This document shows, piece by piece, positions 8,820 to 17,647 of a DNA stretch of 64,000 bases. The position numbers were made by a program, and so were the translations under genes. This DNA is from Denitromonas iodatirespirans (GTDB taxonomy: Bacteria > Pseudomonadota > Gammaproteobacteria > Burkholderiales > Rhodocyclaceae), in the NCBI RefSeq assembly GCF_018524365.1, contig NZ_JAEKFT010000005.1:62001-126000 (forward strand), given 5' to 3'. A model generated the notes under the pieces. That model did no database searches. It saw only the letters and a program-made list of their open reading frames with translations, and was not told the origin of the DNA. Within the stretch, counting starts at the first letter, position 1, and each line of letters opens with the position of its first letter.

Positions 8820-9746
8820 CTAGGGCACGAAGGGAATATCGATCTCGTCACTGCGCCGCACGCCCTGCGTCAGCCCCCGGCACAAACTCAGGAATTCGCG
8901 CATCCCCGCACTCTGGTATTTCTGCCGATGCCACACGAAGTGAAAGCTGCGCTGCAGGTCCAGGCTCGGCACCGTCAACGGCACCAGGCTGCCGCGCCGG
9001 AACGCGTCGCGCAGCGCCAGGCGCGACAGGCATCCCACGCCGAGCCCGAACTCCACCGCCCGCTTGATCGCCTCCGTGTGTTCCAGCGCCAGACGCACCC
9101 GGGGCGGGCTGGGCGCGCGGCGGAACGCCTGGTCGAAGGTGGCCCGGGTGCCACTGCCCGGCTCGCGCACGATCCAGTCCACATCGTGCAAGTCTTTCAA
9201 CGACAAGGCATTTCGGCCGGCCAGTGGATGGGTCGGGGCGCAAAACACCACCAACTCGTCGCCCACCCAGGTTTCCACCTCCAGGTCCGGATGGCTGCAG
9301 GTGCCTTCGATCAAACCCAGATCCAGTTCGAAATCCGCTAGACGTTCGGTGATCGACGCAGTGTTGTGCACCTTCAGGTCCACCCGGCTGTCTGGATGGT
9401 TCTGCAGGAAACGCGCCACCAACAGCGTCGCCAGATAGTTGCCGATGGTCAGCGTGGCGCCGATGCGCAGGCGGCCGTAGCCGGCCCGCCCGGCCAATAC
9501 GTCTTCGATGGCCTGGCTGCGGTCGAGCAGATCGGCCACCTGGGGCAGCAACTGCTCGCCCAGCGTATTGAGGCGCAGCACCCGGCCCACCCGGTCGAAC
9601 AACAAGGTATCGAACTGACGCTCCAGCTCGCCCAGCGCCGAACTGACCGCCGACTGCGACATCGACAGCCGTTCGGCCGCGCGCGACACGCTGTCGGCAC
9701 GCGCCACTTCGAGAAAGACCTGCAACTGACGGAGGGTGATTTTCAT
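8820..9746 (-). CDS. finR: LysR family regulator divergent from fpr (FinR-like)
   Basis: This is a 308-residue LysR-type regulator: winged helix at 1-60 (SRAAERLSMSQSAVSSALGELE), then the two-lobed effector domain from about 90. It is divergent from the ferredoxin-NADP reductase gene with about 100 bp between the starts. In pseudomonads the LysR regulator FinR lies divergent to fpr and activates it under superoxide or sulfur stress; the same arrangement and similar length support the name, but the assignment is from context. The intergenic region 9747-9847 is AT-rich compared with the rest and should hold both promoters and the LysR site. Confidence 0.85.
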   Translation of the reverse strand: MKITLRQLQVFLEVARADSVSRAAERLSMSQSAVSSALGELERQFDTLLFDRVGRVLRLNTLGEQLLPQVADLLDRSQAIEDVLAGRAGYGRLRIGATLTIGNYLATLLVARFLQNHPDSRVDLKVHNTASITERLADFELDLGLIEGTCSHPDLEVETWVGDELVVFCAPTHPLAGRNALSLKDLHDVDWIVREPGSGTRATFDQAFRRAPSPPRVRLALEHTEAIKRAVEFGLGVGCLSRLALRDAFRRGSLVPLTVPSLDLQRSFHFVWHRQKYQSAGMREFLSLCRGLTQGVRRSDEIDIPFVP

Positions 9747-9847
9747 ATCGACTCAATCGAACACATTTATCCAAATTATTCGCTTTATCGAACATACATG
9801 CCACCGTAGAGTCACACCAAGCCCTTTTGTCCGACCGGAGTCGAACC

Positions 9848-10624
9848 ATGAGCAACCTGGCCACCGAACGCGTCCTCAGCGTCCATCACTGGAACGAGAA
9901 CCTGTTCAGCTTCCGCACCACCCGCGACCGCGGCCTGCGTTTCGAGAACGGCCAATTCGTCATGATCGGCCTCGAGACCGAATCGCGCCCGCTGATCCGC
10001 GCCTACAGCATCGCCAGCCCCAACTACGAAGAGCACCTCGAGTTCTTCAGCATCAAGGTGCCCGACGGCCCCCTCACCTCGCGCCTGCAACACCTGCAGC
10101 CGGGCGATCCCATCGTGGTCAGCCGCAAGCCCACCGGCACCCTGGTACTGCGCGACCTGCGCCCCGGCCGCAACCTGTATTTGCTGTCCACCGGCACTGG
10201 CCTGGCCCCGTTCATGAGCGTGATCCAGGACCCGGAAACCTACGAGCGCTTCGAAAAGGTCGTGCTGCTGCACGGCGTGCGCTGGACCTCCGAGCTGGCC
10301 TACAGCGAGTTCATCGAAAAGACCCTGCCGGCGCATGAGTTCCTCGGCGACGTGGTGCGCGAGCAACTGGTGTACTACCCCACCGTCACCCGCGAACCCT
10401 TCCGCAACACCGGCCGCATCACCGAAGTGATCCCCTCCGGCAAGCTCTTCGCCGACACCGGCCTGCCGGTCATCGACCCGGCCGTCGACCGCGCCATGAT
10501 CTGCGGCAGCCCCGCCATGCTCGACGACTGCTGCAAGATGCTCGACACCCTCGGCTTCGAGATCTCCCCGCGCATCGGCGAGACCGGGGACTATGTGATT
10601 GAACGGGCCTTTGTGGAGAAGTAA
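9848..10624 (+). CDS. fpr: Ferredoxin--NADP reductase
   Basis: This is a 258-residue flavoprotein that moves electrons between NADPH and ferredoxin or flavodoxin. The FAD-binding motif RAYSIASP is at about 52-59, the NADPH-binding GTGLAPF at about 117-123, and the CGSPAM motif near 218. It ends in the AFVEK type of C-terminus known from the bacterial subclass I enzymes. ATG 9848 has GGAG eight bases upstream. Control is likely by the divergent LysR gene. The last 65 codons exist again, broken, at 12912-13107, and a shorter degenerate piece lies at 10781-10863. Confidence 0.96.
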   Translation: MSNLATERVLSVHHWNENLFSFRTTRDRGLRFENGQFVMIGLETESRPLIRAYSIASPNYEEHLEFFSIKVPDGPLTSRLQHLQPGDPIVVSRKPTGTLVLRDLRPGRNLYLLSTGTGLAPFMSVIQDPETYERFEKVVLLHGVRWTSELAYSEFIEKTLPAHEFLGDVVREQLVYYPTVTREPFRNTGRITEVIPSGKLFADTGLPVIDPAVDRAMICGSPAMLDDCCKMLDTLGFEISPRIGETGDYVIERAFVEK

Positions 10625-10683
10625 ATACGACGCAGCCGCGGTGTCCGGTTGACTCCGAACATCGCGGCCGCGCGCCGACGATT

Positions 10684-10780
10684 CGTAACCCGGATGCAGC
10701 GCAGCGGAATCCGGGAGCGACGCCTCGTTCAACCACCGCCCCCCGGTTCCGGCCTTGCCGGCCAGCTTCCGGGCCACGCG
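10684..10780. repeat. REP-like element downstream of fpr
   Basis: The segment begins with AACCCGGATGCAGCGCAGCGGAATCCGGG-like sequence, the common proteobacterial REP hairpin (CCCGGAT...ATCCGGG arms), and continues with an oppositely oriented GTTCCGGCC...CCGGGCC part. A similar block follows the second fpr-end copy at 13118-13218. It occupies the first part of the 467-bp gene-free gap 10625-11091. Confidence 0.75.
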
Positions 10781-10863
10781 CTGCTAGATGCTCGACACTC
10801 TCGGCATCGAAATCCCCCGGGCCGGGCGACTCTGTGATCGAACGGACCCTCGTGGAGAAGCAA
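10781..10863 (+). pseudogene. Degenerate fragment of the fpr 3' end
   Basis: About 83 bp correspond to fpr 10534-10620: ATGCTCGACAC, CTCGGC, GGCGA, GTGAT, GAACGGAC and GTGGAGAAG blocks are kept in order, with an internal deletion of a few bases that destroys the frame, and the stop codon is lost. It lies directly after the REP element of the true fpr gene. The rest of the gap (10864-11091) holds only an 8-bp hairpin at 11037-11062 and the ribosome site of the next gene. Confidence 0.8.
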
Positions 10864-11036
10864 GCCCGTCGGTTCAGTTTTCATGCGAGTACGAACGTCG
10901 ATCGGCAACCGGATGTCGGCGTCGCCTCACGCGGGCACAAAGGCGCGGGGTCATCGGCAGGTGTATCCGGTGCCAGAGACCCCCGGCTGTGCGCGCTTCA
11001 AGGAGATGTCGCTCAAGTCCCGGCGAGAGATGCCGT

Positions 11037-11062
11037 CAAGACCCAATGACAAAAGGGTCTTG
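11037..11062. other. Short inverted repeat before the autotransporter gene
   Basis: CAAGACCC (11037-11044) and GGGTCTTG (11055-11062) form a perfect 8-bp stem with a 10-nt loop, 29 bp before ATG 11092. It has no T-run, so it is not a standard terminator; it could be an mRNA leader hairpin or an operator. Confidence 0.5.
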
Positions 11063-11091
11063 CACGACAGTGAGCTCCGGGAGGTACTCGC

Positions 11092-12831
11092 ATGTCTCGC
11101 CACAACCGCGTCGATCAGGCCGGACACGACCGATACAGACGCCTCATGACCGCCGTCTGCATCGGCACGCTGCTTGCGGGTAGCACCTTCGGCGCAGGCA
11201 CGCTGACGACATCGAGCCTCGACGCCGGCACGCCAGGGGTTTCAACCGGCACCTTCCAAACAGGCAGTATCGGGATCGCCGACCTCTCGCACCTTACCGG
11301 CACGGGCTACACCTTCGACTACGCCTCGCAGCAATTCACCCCTTCGGTGTCGGGCAGCTATACCTTCGGCTTCTCGTCCGCGCCATTCGACGCCGTCCTG
11401 ATTCTCTACGCCGGCAATTTCGATCCAACGGCCCCGTCGGTCAACGCCGTGGATGTGAACGACGACAGCGACGGCGCAGGGGCCGGCGGCGTCGTGATGG
11501 GAAGCTGCGACGGAGACCCCACCTTGTGCCCGAAAATGACACAAGACCTGACGGCCTCGACGACGTACTACGTCGTGGTGACGACCTTTCTGTACGTCGA
11601 TAGCATCACCCCGCCAGTCGATTTCTACCTGTTTGGCGCGCCGGTCATCATTGGTCCTCCACCCGCGGTTTTCGATGCAACCGTCGCCCGGTCGAATACA
11701 CCGGCCTACGAGGCAGCACACGTCATCGACCGCAGCCCCAGGCTCTTGACGGCGTTCGCCGCTGCCGGCCTGAACGACGACGTGGCGCTGTCCAATGCCG
11801 CAAGCCAGACCCTGCCCTTGTTCACGGGCGGATCGCAGCAAATGGCCATTGACATCATGTCGAGCATCTCCCGGCTCATCCGCTCGCGTCTCACCACGAC
11901 GACCGATGTCCGTTCCAACGACGCGGCCTCCGACTTCAACCGACTCATCCGGTCGCATCTCGTGTCGACGGCAGGCCTCTCTTTTGGCAATGCCGCCGCG
12001 GCCGACCGCGGGTTCTGGCTGAAGCCTTTCGGAAGCCGCGCAGCACAGGATGGTCGGGATGCCGTCGCCGGACTCGACGCCGACACCGCCGGCATCGCCG
12101 TGGGTGGCGATGTGGACGTCTCTCGCGACACGCGCCTGGGAGCTGCCTTCGTCTATGCTCAAGCGGATTTGACCGGTCACTCGACCATCGCACCGAACAA
12201 CGCCCAGATCGATGTCTTTCAACTCGTCGGCTTCGGCAAGCACCGGCTCGACGCCCGAACCGACATCGACTTTCTGGCCGGCATCGGTCGAAACCGCAAC
12301 GATGGAAAACGCCGGCTGCTGTTCTCCGGGGACACGGCCAGCGCCGACTACGACAGCACGACCGCGATGGCGAGCATGACCCTCTCGCGCACCTACCGGG
12401 TGGACGAACAGACCCATATCACACCATCGATCGGCGCCGAATATCTCTGGATCCGCGACGAGGGCTACGCCGAAACAGGGGCAGGCCTGTTCAATCTGGA
12501 TGTGGGCAGCCGAACGACCGACGCGTTGATTCTCTCCGCCAACAACAAGTTGGTTCGCCAGTTGAGCGATACGATCGCGCTCGACGCCACGTTGGGACTT
12601 GGATACGACGTGCTGGCCGAACGCGCCCGCGCGAGCGCCACCTTCGCGGGTGCCCCTGGCGCCTCATTCATCACCCAAGGGATCGATCCCAGCCCCTGGC
12701 GCCTGTTCCTCGGCCTCGGATTGGTCGGCGTGACCAAGACCGGAATGGAGATCAGTGCCGGCTATGACGCCGTCTATCGCGACGACTACCTCGAGCAGAC
12801 CGCCAGCCTCAAAGTGCGCTGGGCGTTCTGA
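11092..12831 (+). CDS. Autotransporter-type outer membrane protein
   Basis: This is a 579-residue protein. A signal peptide with an extended basic N-region ends near residue 35 (TAVCIGTLLAGSTFGAG). The passenger (about 36-200) is rich in Gly, Thr and Asp, contains VNDDSDGAGAGG and two cysteines, and looks like a small beta-sandwich rather than a long beta-helix. A linker is followed from about 310 by alternating amphipathic strands with GFWLKPFGSRAAQDG at the beginning and a C-terminal WAF, as in the autotransporter beta-barrel (PF03797 type). GGGAGG precedes ATG 11092. The passenger shows no protease motif I recognise. The gene is bracketed by fpr-end fragments, suggesting it entered or was trapped by local rearrangement. 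Confidence 0.83.
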   Translation: MSRHNRVDQAGHDRYRRLMTAVCIGTLLAGSTFGAGTLTTSSLDAGTPGVSTGTFQTGSIGIADLSHLTGTGYTFDYASQQFTPSVSGSYTFGFSSAPFDAVLILYAGNFDPTAPSVNAVDVNDDSDGAGAGGVVMGSCDGDPTLCPKMTQDLTASTTYYVVVTTFLYVDSITPPVDFYLFGAPVIIGPPPAVFDATVARSNTPAYEAAHVIDRSPRLLTAFAAAGLNDDVALSNAASQTLPLFTGGSQQMAIDIMSSISRLIRSRLTTTTDVRSNDAASDFNRLIRSHLVSTAGLSFGNAAAADRGFWLKPFGSRAAQDGRDAVAGLDADTAGIAVGGDVDVSRDTRLGAAFVYAQADLTGHSTIAPNNAQIDVFQLVGFGKHRLDARTDIDFLAGIGRNRNDGKRRLLFSGDTASADYDSTTAMASMTLSRTYRVDEQTHITPSIGAEYLWIRDEGYAETGAGLFNLDVGSRTTDALILSANNKLVRQLSDTIALDATLGLGYDVLAERARASATFAGAPGASFITQGIDPSPWRLFLGLGLVGVTKTGMEISAGYDAVYRDDYLEQTASLKVRWAF

Positions 12832-12835
12832 CGAA

Positions 12836-12859
12836 TCCGACCTCGCGCCCCCGGTCGGA
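12836..12859 (+). terminator. Hairpin after the autotransporter gene
   Basis: TCCGACC (12836-12842) and GGTCGGA (12853-12859) pair perfectly around a 10-nt loop, starting 4 bp after the stop codon. There is no T-tract, so termination strength is uncertain. Confidence 0.45.
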
Positions 12860-12911
12860 TAAGTGGACGCGGATTGTTCATGCCGCCTATTCAATCGCCG
12901 GCAGCGTGGCG

Positions 12912-13107
12912 AAATGATCCCCTCGGGCAAGCTCTTCGCCGACACCGGCCTGCCGATCATCGACCCGGCCCTCGACCGCGCCATGACCTGCGGCCCCGCC
13001 ATGCTCGACGGCTGCTGCAAGAGGCTCGACACCCTCGGCGTCGAGATCTCCCCGCGCATCGGCGAGACCAGGGACGACGTGATTGAGCGGGCGTATGTGG
13101 AGAAGTG
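12912..13107 (+). pseudogene. Truncated copy of the fpr 3' end
   Basis: This copy matches fpr 10426-10622 along its whole length, with the reading frame kept for about 65 codons (MIPSGKLFADTGLPIIDPAL and onward to YVEKW). It differs by a one-codon deletion (CGSPAM becomes CGPAM), several substitutions (for example FEIS to VEIS, GDYV to DDV), and loss of the stop codon (TAA to TGG). There is no start, FAD-binding or NADPH-binding part, so it cannot be a functional reductase. A REP-like block follows, as it does after the true gene. The gap 12832-13259 holds this, the hairpin at 12836 and the REP-like block. Confidence 0.9.
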
Positions 13108-13117
13108 GTCGCGCCGG

Positions 13118-13218
13118 ACGTGGAGCCGGATAGAGCGCAACGAAATCCAGAAGCGGTGTCTCATTCAACCCGTTGCCCCCCGGATTCCGGCCTTGCAGGC
13201 GGGCATCCGGGCTGCGCG
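13118..13218. repeat. REP-like element after the fpr-end copy
   Basis: It contains a degenerate GGAGCCGGAT...AAATCCAGAAG arm followed by CCCCCCGGATTCCGGCCTTG and GGCATCCGGGC, in the same order as the block at 10684-10780. With the preceding fpr fragment it forms one duplicated module of about 300 bp. Confidence 0.65.
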
Positions 13219-13259
13219 TACTGCAACAGGACCAACCGCGACGCAGACTGAGAACGTCT

Positions 13260-13667
13260 CTATCCAAAATCGTGCCAGAGGAATAACGCGATCAAGATGG
13301 TTGTACCGATGTACCACGCAACCTTCGACGCGGAATGGCCAACCACCATCGTCGGTCTCAACTGGTGCACCAAACGCCCGTGAATCACCACGAAAACGCC
13401 CAATGCGACACCGCAGTACGTGGCGAAAACCCATGGCGTTGGTCCCACAAGCATGAGCAGGGAAACGCCAATCACGCTCCCGCTCGCAAAGCCACAGACG
13501 ATCTCAGCGAGCACACCAAACGACCAGATAAGCACTCTTGGATGCAACGGCTTTCCACATCCCGGGCAGGAATATGGAAAACCCCGGTTGGCGCGAACAG
13601 CCTTTCGAGCGTCGAGCGATGCGTGGCACGCAGGGCACGTACAGCTTGGTTCTGCGTGATCGCCCAT
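13260..13667 (-). CDS. Zinc-ribbon-like membrane protein of unknown function
   Basis: This is a 135-residue protein. The N-terminal 40 residues hold two Cys pairs (CTCPAC and CPGC) that look like a small zinc ribbon, followed by three hydrophobic segments at about 47-68, 78-98 and 112-131. I know of DUF983-like and rubredoxin-like small membrane proteins with a similar layout but cannot place this one. ATG 13665-13667 has AGAGG just upstream. It lies alone between the fpr-copy region and radA, with its 3' end abutting the REP-like DNA. Confidence 0.68.
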   Translation of the reverse strand: MGDHAEPSCTCPACHASLDARKAVRANRGFPYSCPGCGKPLHPRVLIWSFGVLAEIVCGFASGSVIGVSLLMLVGPTPWVFATYCGVALGVFVVIHGRLVHQLRPTMVVGHSASKVAWYIGTTILIALFLWHDFG

Positions 13668-13720
13668 TCCACCTCTTCCGTTTGAATCGTTGCCGAATCG
13701 ACTAGTGCTCTGCTGCAGTT

Positions 13721-13753
13721 CGTCGCCCGGATGCCGCGAAGCGGCGCCCGGGA
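13721..13753. repeat. REP-like palindrome
   Basis: CGCCCGGATGCCGCGAAGCGG is followed by CGCCCGGGA and forms a REP-type hairpin. It lies in the 178-bp gap between the small membrane protein gene and the 3' end of radA, and is the third such element within 3.1 kb. Confidence 0.6.
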
Positions 13754-13845
13754 ACGGCTGCTAGATCAATCGTCCAACCCCGACACCGTCCTTTGCCCCC
13801 TGTCGTTGGGCTTCGTTGTCTGCAACCCGGCAGGCACCCCACCCA

Positions 13846-15222
13846 TCACCCCAATCCCGACACCCGAGAAATCGCCTCCTCCACCCGATCCACCGCTATC
13901 ACCTCGATCCCCTTCACCCCGCCCTTCGGCGCATTGGCCTTGGGCACGATGGCGTGAGTGAAACCGAGCTTGGCGGCTTCCTTGAGGCGTTCCTGGCCGC
14001 GCGGTGCGGGGCGGATTTCGCCGGCGAGGCCGACTTCGCCGAAGACGGCGAGTTGCGCGGGAAGCGGTTTGTTCTTGAGCGAGGAGACGATGGCCAGTAG
14101 CACGGCGAGGTCGGCGGCGGGCTCGCTGATCTTGACGCCGCCGACGGCGTTGACGAACACGTCCTGGTCGGCGCATTGGATGCCGGCGTGGCGGTGGGCG
14201 ACGGCGAGCAGCATGGCGAGGCGGTTCTGTTCCAGGCCGACGCTGAGGCGGCGCGGGCTGGGGGCGTGGCTATTGTCGACCAAGGCTTGCACTTCGACCA
14301 GCAGCGGGCGCGTGCCCTCCTGGGTGACCAGCACGCAGGCGCCGGGGACGGGCTGGCTGTGCTGCGACAGGAAGATGGCCGAGGGGTTGGAGACCGGGCG
14401 CAAGCCGCGGTCGGTCATGGCGAAGACGCCGAGTTCGTTCACCGCGCCAAAACGGTTCTTGAAGGCGCGCACCAGGCGGAAGCTGGAGTGGGTGTCGCCT
14501 TCGAAATAGAGCACGGTGTCGACCATGTGTTCGAGTACGCGCGGACCGGCGAGGCTGCCGTCCTTGGTCACATGGCCCACCAGAATGAGGCTGGTGCCGC
14601 TTTGCTTGGCGAAGCGGGTGAGCTGGGCGGCGCATTCGCGCACCTGGGTGACCGAGCCGGGCGCGGAGCTGTAGGCGTCCGAATACAGGGTCTGGATCGA
14701 GTCGATGACGGCGATACGCGGCCGGGCGGCACCGAGCGTGCCGAGGATGGCCTCCAGGCCGATCTCGGGCAGCAGTTGCAGACCTTCGGTGGGCAGTTGC
14801 AGCCGCTGGGCGCGCAGGGCCACCTGGTCGGCGGACTCTTCGCCGCTCACGTAAACCACCTTGTGATGCGGCGCGAGCACGGCCAACGCCTGCAACAACA
14901 GGGTCGATTTGCCGATACCGGGGTCGCCGCCGATCAGCACCACGCCACCGGCCACCAGCCCTCCGCCGAGCACGCGGTCGAACTCGCCGATGCCGGTGGG
15001 GATGCGCGGCTCTTCGCGCGGCTCGATGTCGGAGAGCGCACGCAGGCCGCTGGTAGTGCCGGCCAGTGCGGCGAAGCGGTTCGGCCCGCTGGCCGGTTCG
15101 GCCACCGTTTCGACGATGGTGTTCCACTGCTGGCAATGCGGACACTGCCCCTGCCAACGCGGCGTGTGGCCGCCGCATGCGTTGCAGACGAAGCTGCTGC
15201 GTTGTTTGGCTTTGGTGGCCAT
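13846..15222 (-). CDS. radA: DNA repair protein RadA
   Basis: This is a 458-residue RecA-like ATPase that promotes branch migration in recombination. The zinc finger uses C13, C16, C27 and C30. Walker A is GGDPGIGKSTLL at about 95-106, the RadA-specific KNRFG motif follows near 250, and the C-terminal Lon-protease-like domain (about 290-455) includes the ISEPAADLAV region and GEVGLAGEIR. The length is normal. The gene starts 2 bp after the stop of the upstream LysR gene and is probably cotranscribed with it. Confidence 0.97.
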   Translation of the reverse strand: MATKAKQRSSFVCNACGGHTPRWQGQCPHCQQWNTIVETVAEPASGPNRFAALAGTTSGLRALSDIEPREEPRIPTGIGEFDRVLGGGLVAGGVVLIGGDPGIGKSTLLLQALAVLAPHHKVVYVSGEESADQVALRAQRLQLPTEGLQLLPEIGLEAILGTLGAARPRIAVIDSIQTLYSDAYSSAPGSVTQVRECAAQLTRFAKQSGTSLILVGHVTKDGSLAGPRVLEHMVDTVLYFEGDTHSSFRLVRAFKNRFGAVNELGVFAMTDRGLRPVSNPSAIFLSQHSQPVPGACVLVTQEGTRPLLVEVQALVDNSHAPSPRRLSVGLEQNRLAMLLAVAHRHAGIQCADQDVFVNAVGGVKISEPAADLAVLLAIVSSLKNKPLPAQLAVFGEVGLAGEIRPAPRGQERLKEAAKLGFTHAIVPKANAPKGGVKGIEVIAVDRVEEAISRVSGLG

Positions 15223-15224
15223 GC

Positions 15225-16130
15225 TTAGCGTTGCGCGCCGGCGGCGAGCTGCTCGGCGGCGAATTCGGCAAAGGTGGTGATCAGGCGAGAGCGGAAGCGG
15301 TCTTTCGGGAAGATGACTTCGAGCGGGGTGTAGAGCTTGGGCGACAGCGGCACCGCGGCCAAGCGCCCTTCGCCGATATCGCGCTGAATGGCCGCGTGCG
15401 AGGCTATGCCGAAGCCGAAGCCTTCGGCCGCCAGCTGCTTGACGGCCGCCAGCGAGCCGAGCTCGGCGGCGATGCTCACCTCTTCCATGCCGATGCCGGC
15501 GGCGGCGAAGTATTGATCGGCCAGTTCGCGAATGGCATTGCCCGGCTCGCGGGTGATGAACGGATACGGCAGCAGATCGGTGGCGCTGAGCACCTCGGCC
15601 CGGGCCAGCTTGTGGCGCGGGCTGCAGATCACCATCAACTCGTCCTGCGCCGCGCCCCGGCGCTCGAGCGACGGGTCGTCGGTGACGATTTCGATCATGC
15701 CCAGATCGAGGTCGCGATTGGCCACGCGCCCGGCCACCAGGCTGGAGTTGCCGACGCTAACCCGCGGGATCACCAACGGGTACAGGCGCTTGAAGCCTTC
15801 GAGGATCTTCGGCAGCCAGTAGGCCGCGATGGTGGTGCTGGTGCCGATGTTCAGGGTACCGGTCAGCTCGTCGGTGAGTTCGGCGACACGCGCCTCCATT
15901 TCCTCGTTGAGGGCGAGGATCCGCTCGGCGTAGTTGTGCACGATCTCGCCGGCAGGCGTCAGCGTGGCGTAGCCGTGGCCGCGTTCGAGCAGGCGGGTGT
16001 TGAAGTGCTCTTCGAGTTGCTTGATCTGGAAGGTCACCGCCGGCTGCGTCATGAACAGGCGTTCGGCGGCCCGGGTGAAGGAGCCGTGTTTCACGACGGC
16101 ATTGAAGACTTGAAGACGACGGTCGGCCAT
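15225..16130 (-). CDS. LysR family transcriptional regulator
   Basis: This is a 301-residue LysR regulator with a winged helix at 1-60 (GSFTRAAERLFMTQPAVTFQIK) and an effector domain from about 90 to the end. The N-terminal sequence resembles the CbbR/CysL-like group, but the effector cannot be deduced. ATG 16128-16130 was chosen because it gives the usual LysR start (MADRRLQVF); the frame stays open up to 16199 with residues that do not fit. No ribosome site is seen, and AT-rich DNA directly upstream (16131-16170) probably holds the promoter. It is divergent from lplT and 2 bp upstream of radA. Confidence 0.87.
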   Translation of the reverse strand: MADRRLQVFNAVVKHGSFTRAAERLFMTQPAVTFQIKQLEEHFNTRLLERGHGYATLTPAGEIVHNYAERILALNEEMEARVAELTDELTGTLNIGTSTTIAAYWLPKILEGFKRLYPLVIPRVSVGNSSLVAGRVANRDLDLGMIEIVTDDPSLERRGAAQDELMVICSPRHKLARAEVLSATDLLPYPFITREPGNAIRELADQYFAAAGIGMEEVSIAAELGSLAAVKQLAAEGFGFGIASHAAIQRDIGEGRLAAVPLSPKLYTPLEVIFPKDRFRSRLITTFAEFAAEQLAAGAQR

Positions 16131-16295
16131 GGCGATATAAATCGAATTTATTTTCCAAACGCATTTTTTCACAGTTTGGACCGACGCGCTCGCACGCATT
16201 CATCGCACCGAACTTGATCCTACCCCGCTACCCAAGTCGCGCCTTCATGGTATAAACCGCCCTTCTTCAACACTGTGCCCGGCCACGTAGCGACG

Positions 16296-17609
16296 ATGCC
16301 TCTTGGTTTCTACATCATCATGGCGGCGCAGTTCTTTTCGGCCCTGGCCGACAATGCGCTGCTCATCGCCTCGATCGCGCTCTTGCGCGACATGCAGGCG
16401 CCCGCCTCCTACGAGCCGCTGCTCAAGTTGTTCTTCACCGTCTCCTACGTGGCGCTGGCCGCCTTCGTCGGCGCCTACGCCGACTCGATGGCCAAGTGGC
16501 GGGTGATGCTGATCAGCAACACGATCAAGATCGTCGGCTGTTCGGTGATGGTGTTCGGCGTGCATCCGCTGTTCGCCTACGCCATCGTCGGCCTGGGCGC
16601 GGCGGCCTATTCGCCGGCCAAGTACGGCATCCTCACCGAGTACCTGCCGCACCGCCTACTGGTGGTGGCCAACGGCTGGATCGAAGGGCTGACCATCGGC
16701 GCCATCATCCTCGGCACCGGCATCGGCGGCGCGCTGATCTACCCGGGCGTCTCCGAGGCACTGCTGTCGCTCAATCTGCCGCTGATCGACACGCCCTTCG
16801 AGATGGCCTTGCTGGTGATCGGGCTGATCTACGTGATCGCCGCGGTGTTCAACCTGTTCGTGCCCGACACCGGTGTCGACCACAAGGTGCTCAAGAGCAA
16901 CCCGCTCTATCTGCTGCACGACTTCAACCACTGCCTGAAACTGCTCTGGCGCGACAAGCTCGGCCAGATCTCGCTGGCGGTCACCACCCTGTTCTGGGGC
17001 GCTGGCGCCACCTTGCAGTTCATCGTGCTCAAGTGGGCCGACGACTCGCTCGGCATCGCCTTGTCCAAAGCCTCGCTACTGCAGGGCGTCGTCGCCATCG
17101 GCATTTCCATCGGCGCCGTGCTGGCGGCGCGCAAGATCACCCTGCGCGGCTCAACGCGCGTGATTCCGCTCGGCATCGCCATGGGGCTGAGCATGCTGCT
17201 GATGATCGTCGTGCCCTATGTGCCGCTGTACGAGTTGGCCTCGTTCCAGGTGTTCGGCCTGCACATCCCGATCGAGTTGCGCACCTGTGCGGTGATGCTG
17301 CTGCTGATCTGCGTCGGCGCCATGGCGGGTTTCTTCGTGGTGCCGATGAACGCGCTGCTGCAGCACCGCGGCCACATCCTGATGGGTGCAGGCCACTCGA
17401 TCGCGGTGCAGAACTTCAACGAAAACCTGTCGATTCTGATCATGATCGCGCTCTACGCCGGTCTGATCTGGCTGGGCGTGTCGGTGAATGTGGTGATCGT
17501 GCTGTTCGGCCTGTTCGTGGCCGGTGCCATGTTGCTGGTGCAGAAGGTCCACCAGGCCAACCAGCGCGAGTTCGACAACGTCGCGCTGCTGGAAGATACG
17601 CACCACTGA
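16296..17609 (+). CDS. lplT: Lysophospholipid transporter LplT
   Basis: This is a 437-residue major-facilitator protein with about 12 membrane helices. The start (MPLGFYIIMAAQFFSALADNALL) and the PAKYGILTEYLPH motif are characteristic of LplT, which flips lysophospholipids inward for re-acylation. In enterobacteria it works with Aas; no aas gene or fused acyltransferase domain is present here, so the acylation partner must be elsewhere. ATG 16296 is preferred to an in-frame GTG at 16275. A TATAAA-like element lies near 16249. It is convergent with the TPM gene that follows. Confidence 0.93.
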   Translation: MPLGFYIIMAAQFFSALADNALLIASIALLRDMQAPASYEPLLKLFFTVSYVALAAFVGAYADSMAKWRVMLISNTIKIVGCSVMVFGVHPLFAYAIVGLGAAAYSPAKYGILTEYLPHRLLVVANGWIEGLTIGAIILGTGIGGALIYPGVSEALLSLNLPLIDTPFEMALLVIGLIYVIAAVFNLFVPDTGVDHKVLKSNPLYLLHDFNHCLKLLWRDKLGQISLAVTTLFWGAGATLQFIVLKWADDSLGIALSKASLLQGVVAIGISIGAVLAARKITLRGSTRVIPLGIAMGLSMLLMIVVPYVPLYELASFQVFGLHIPIELRTCAVMLLLICVGAMAGFFVVPMNALLQHRGHILMGAGHSIAVQNFNENLSILIMIALYAGLIWLGVSVNVVIVLFGLFVAGAMLLVQKVHQANQREFDNVALLEDTHH

Positions 17610-17647
17610 GCGGCGGCCCACGGGTCGCGGCACCCGCCGCACAACGG

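Noticed and set aside
10788-11183. Open frame across the gap after fpr
   Set aside because: It joins a frame-shifted fpr remnant to unrelated sequence, and its end overlaps the autotransporter gene in another frame.
12863-13456. Open frame containing the fpr-like sequence, as a possible real gene
   Set aside because: It has no ribosome site, no FAD or NADPH domain, and runs on through REP-like DNA; the fpr-like part is a 3' fragment.
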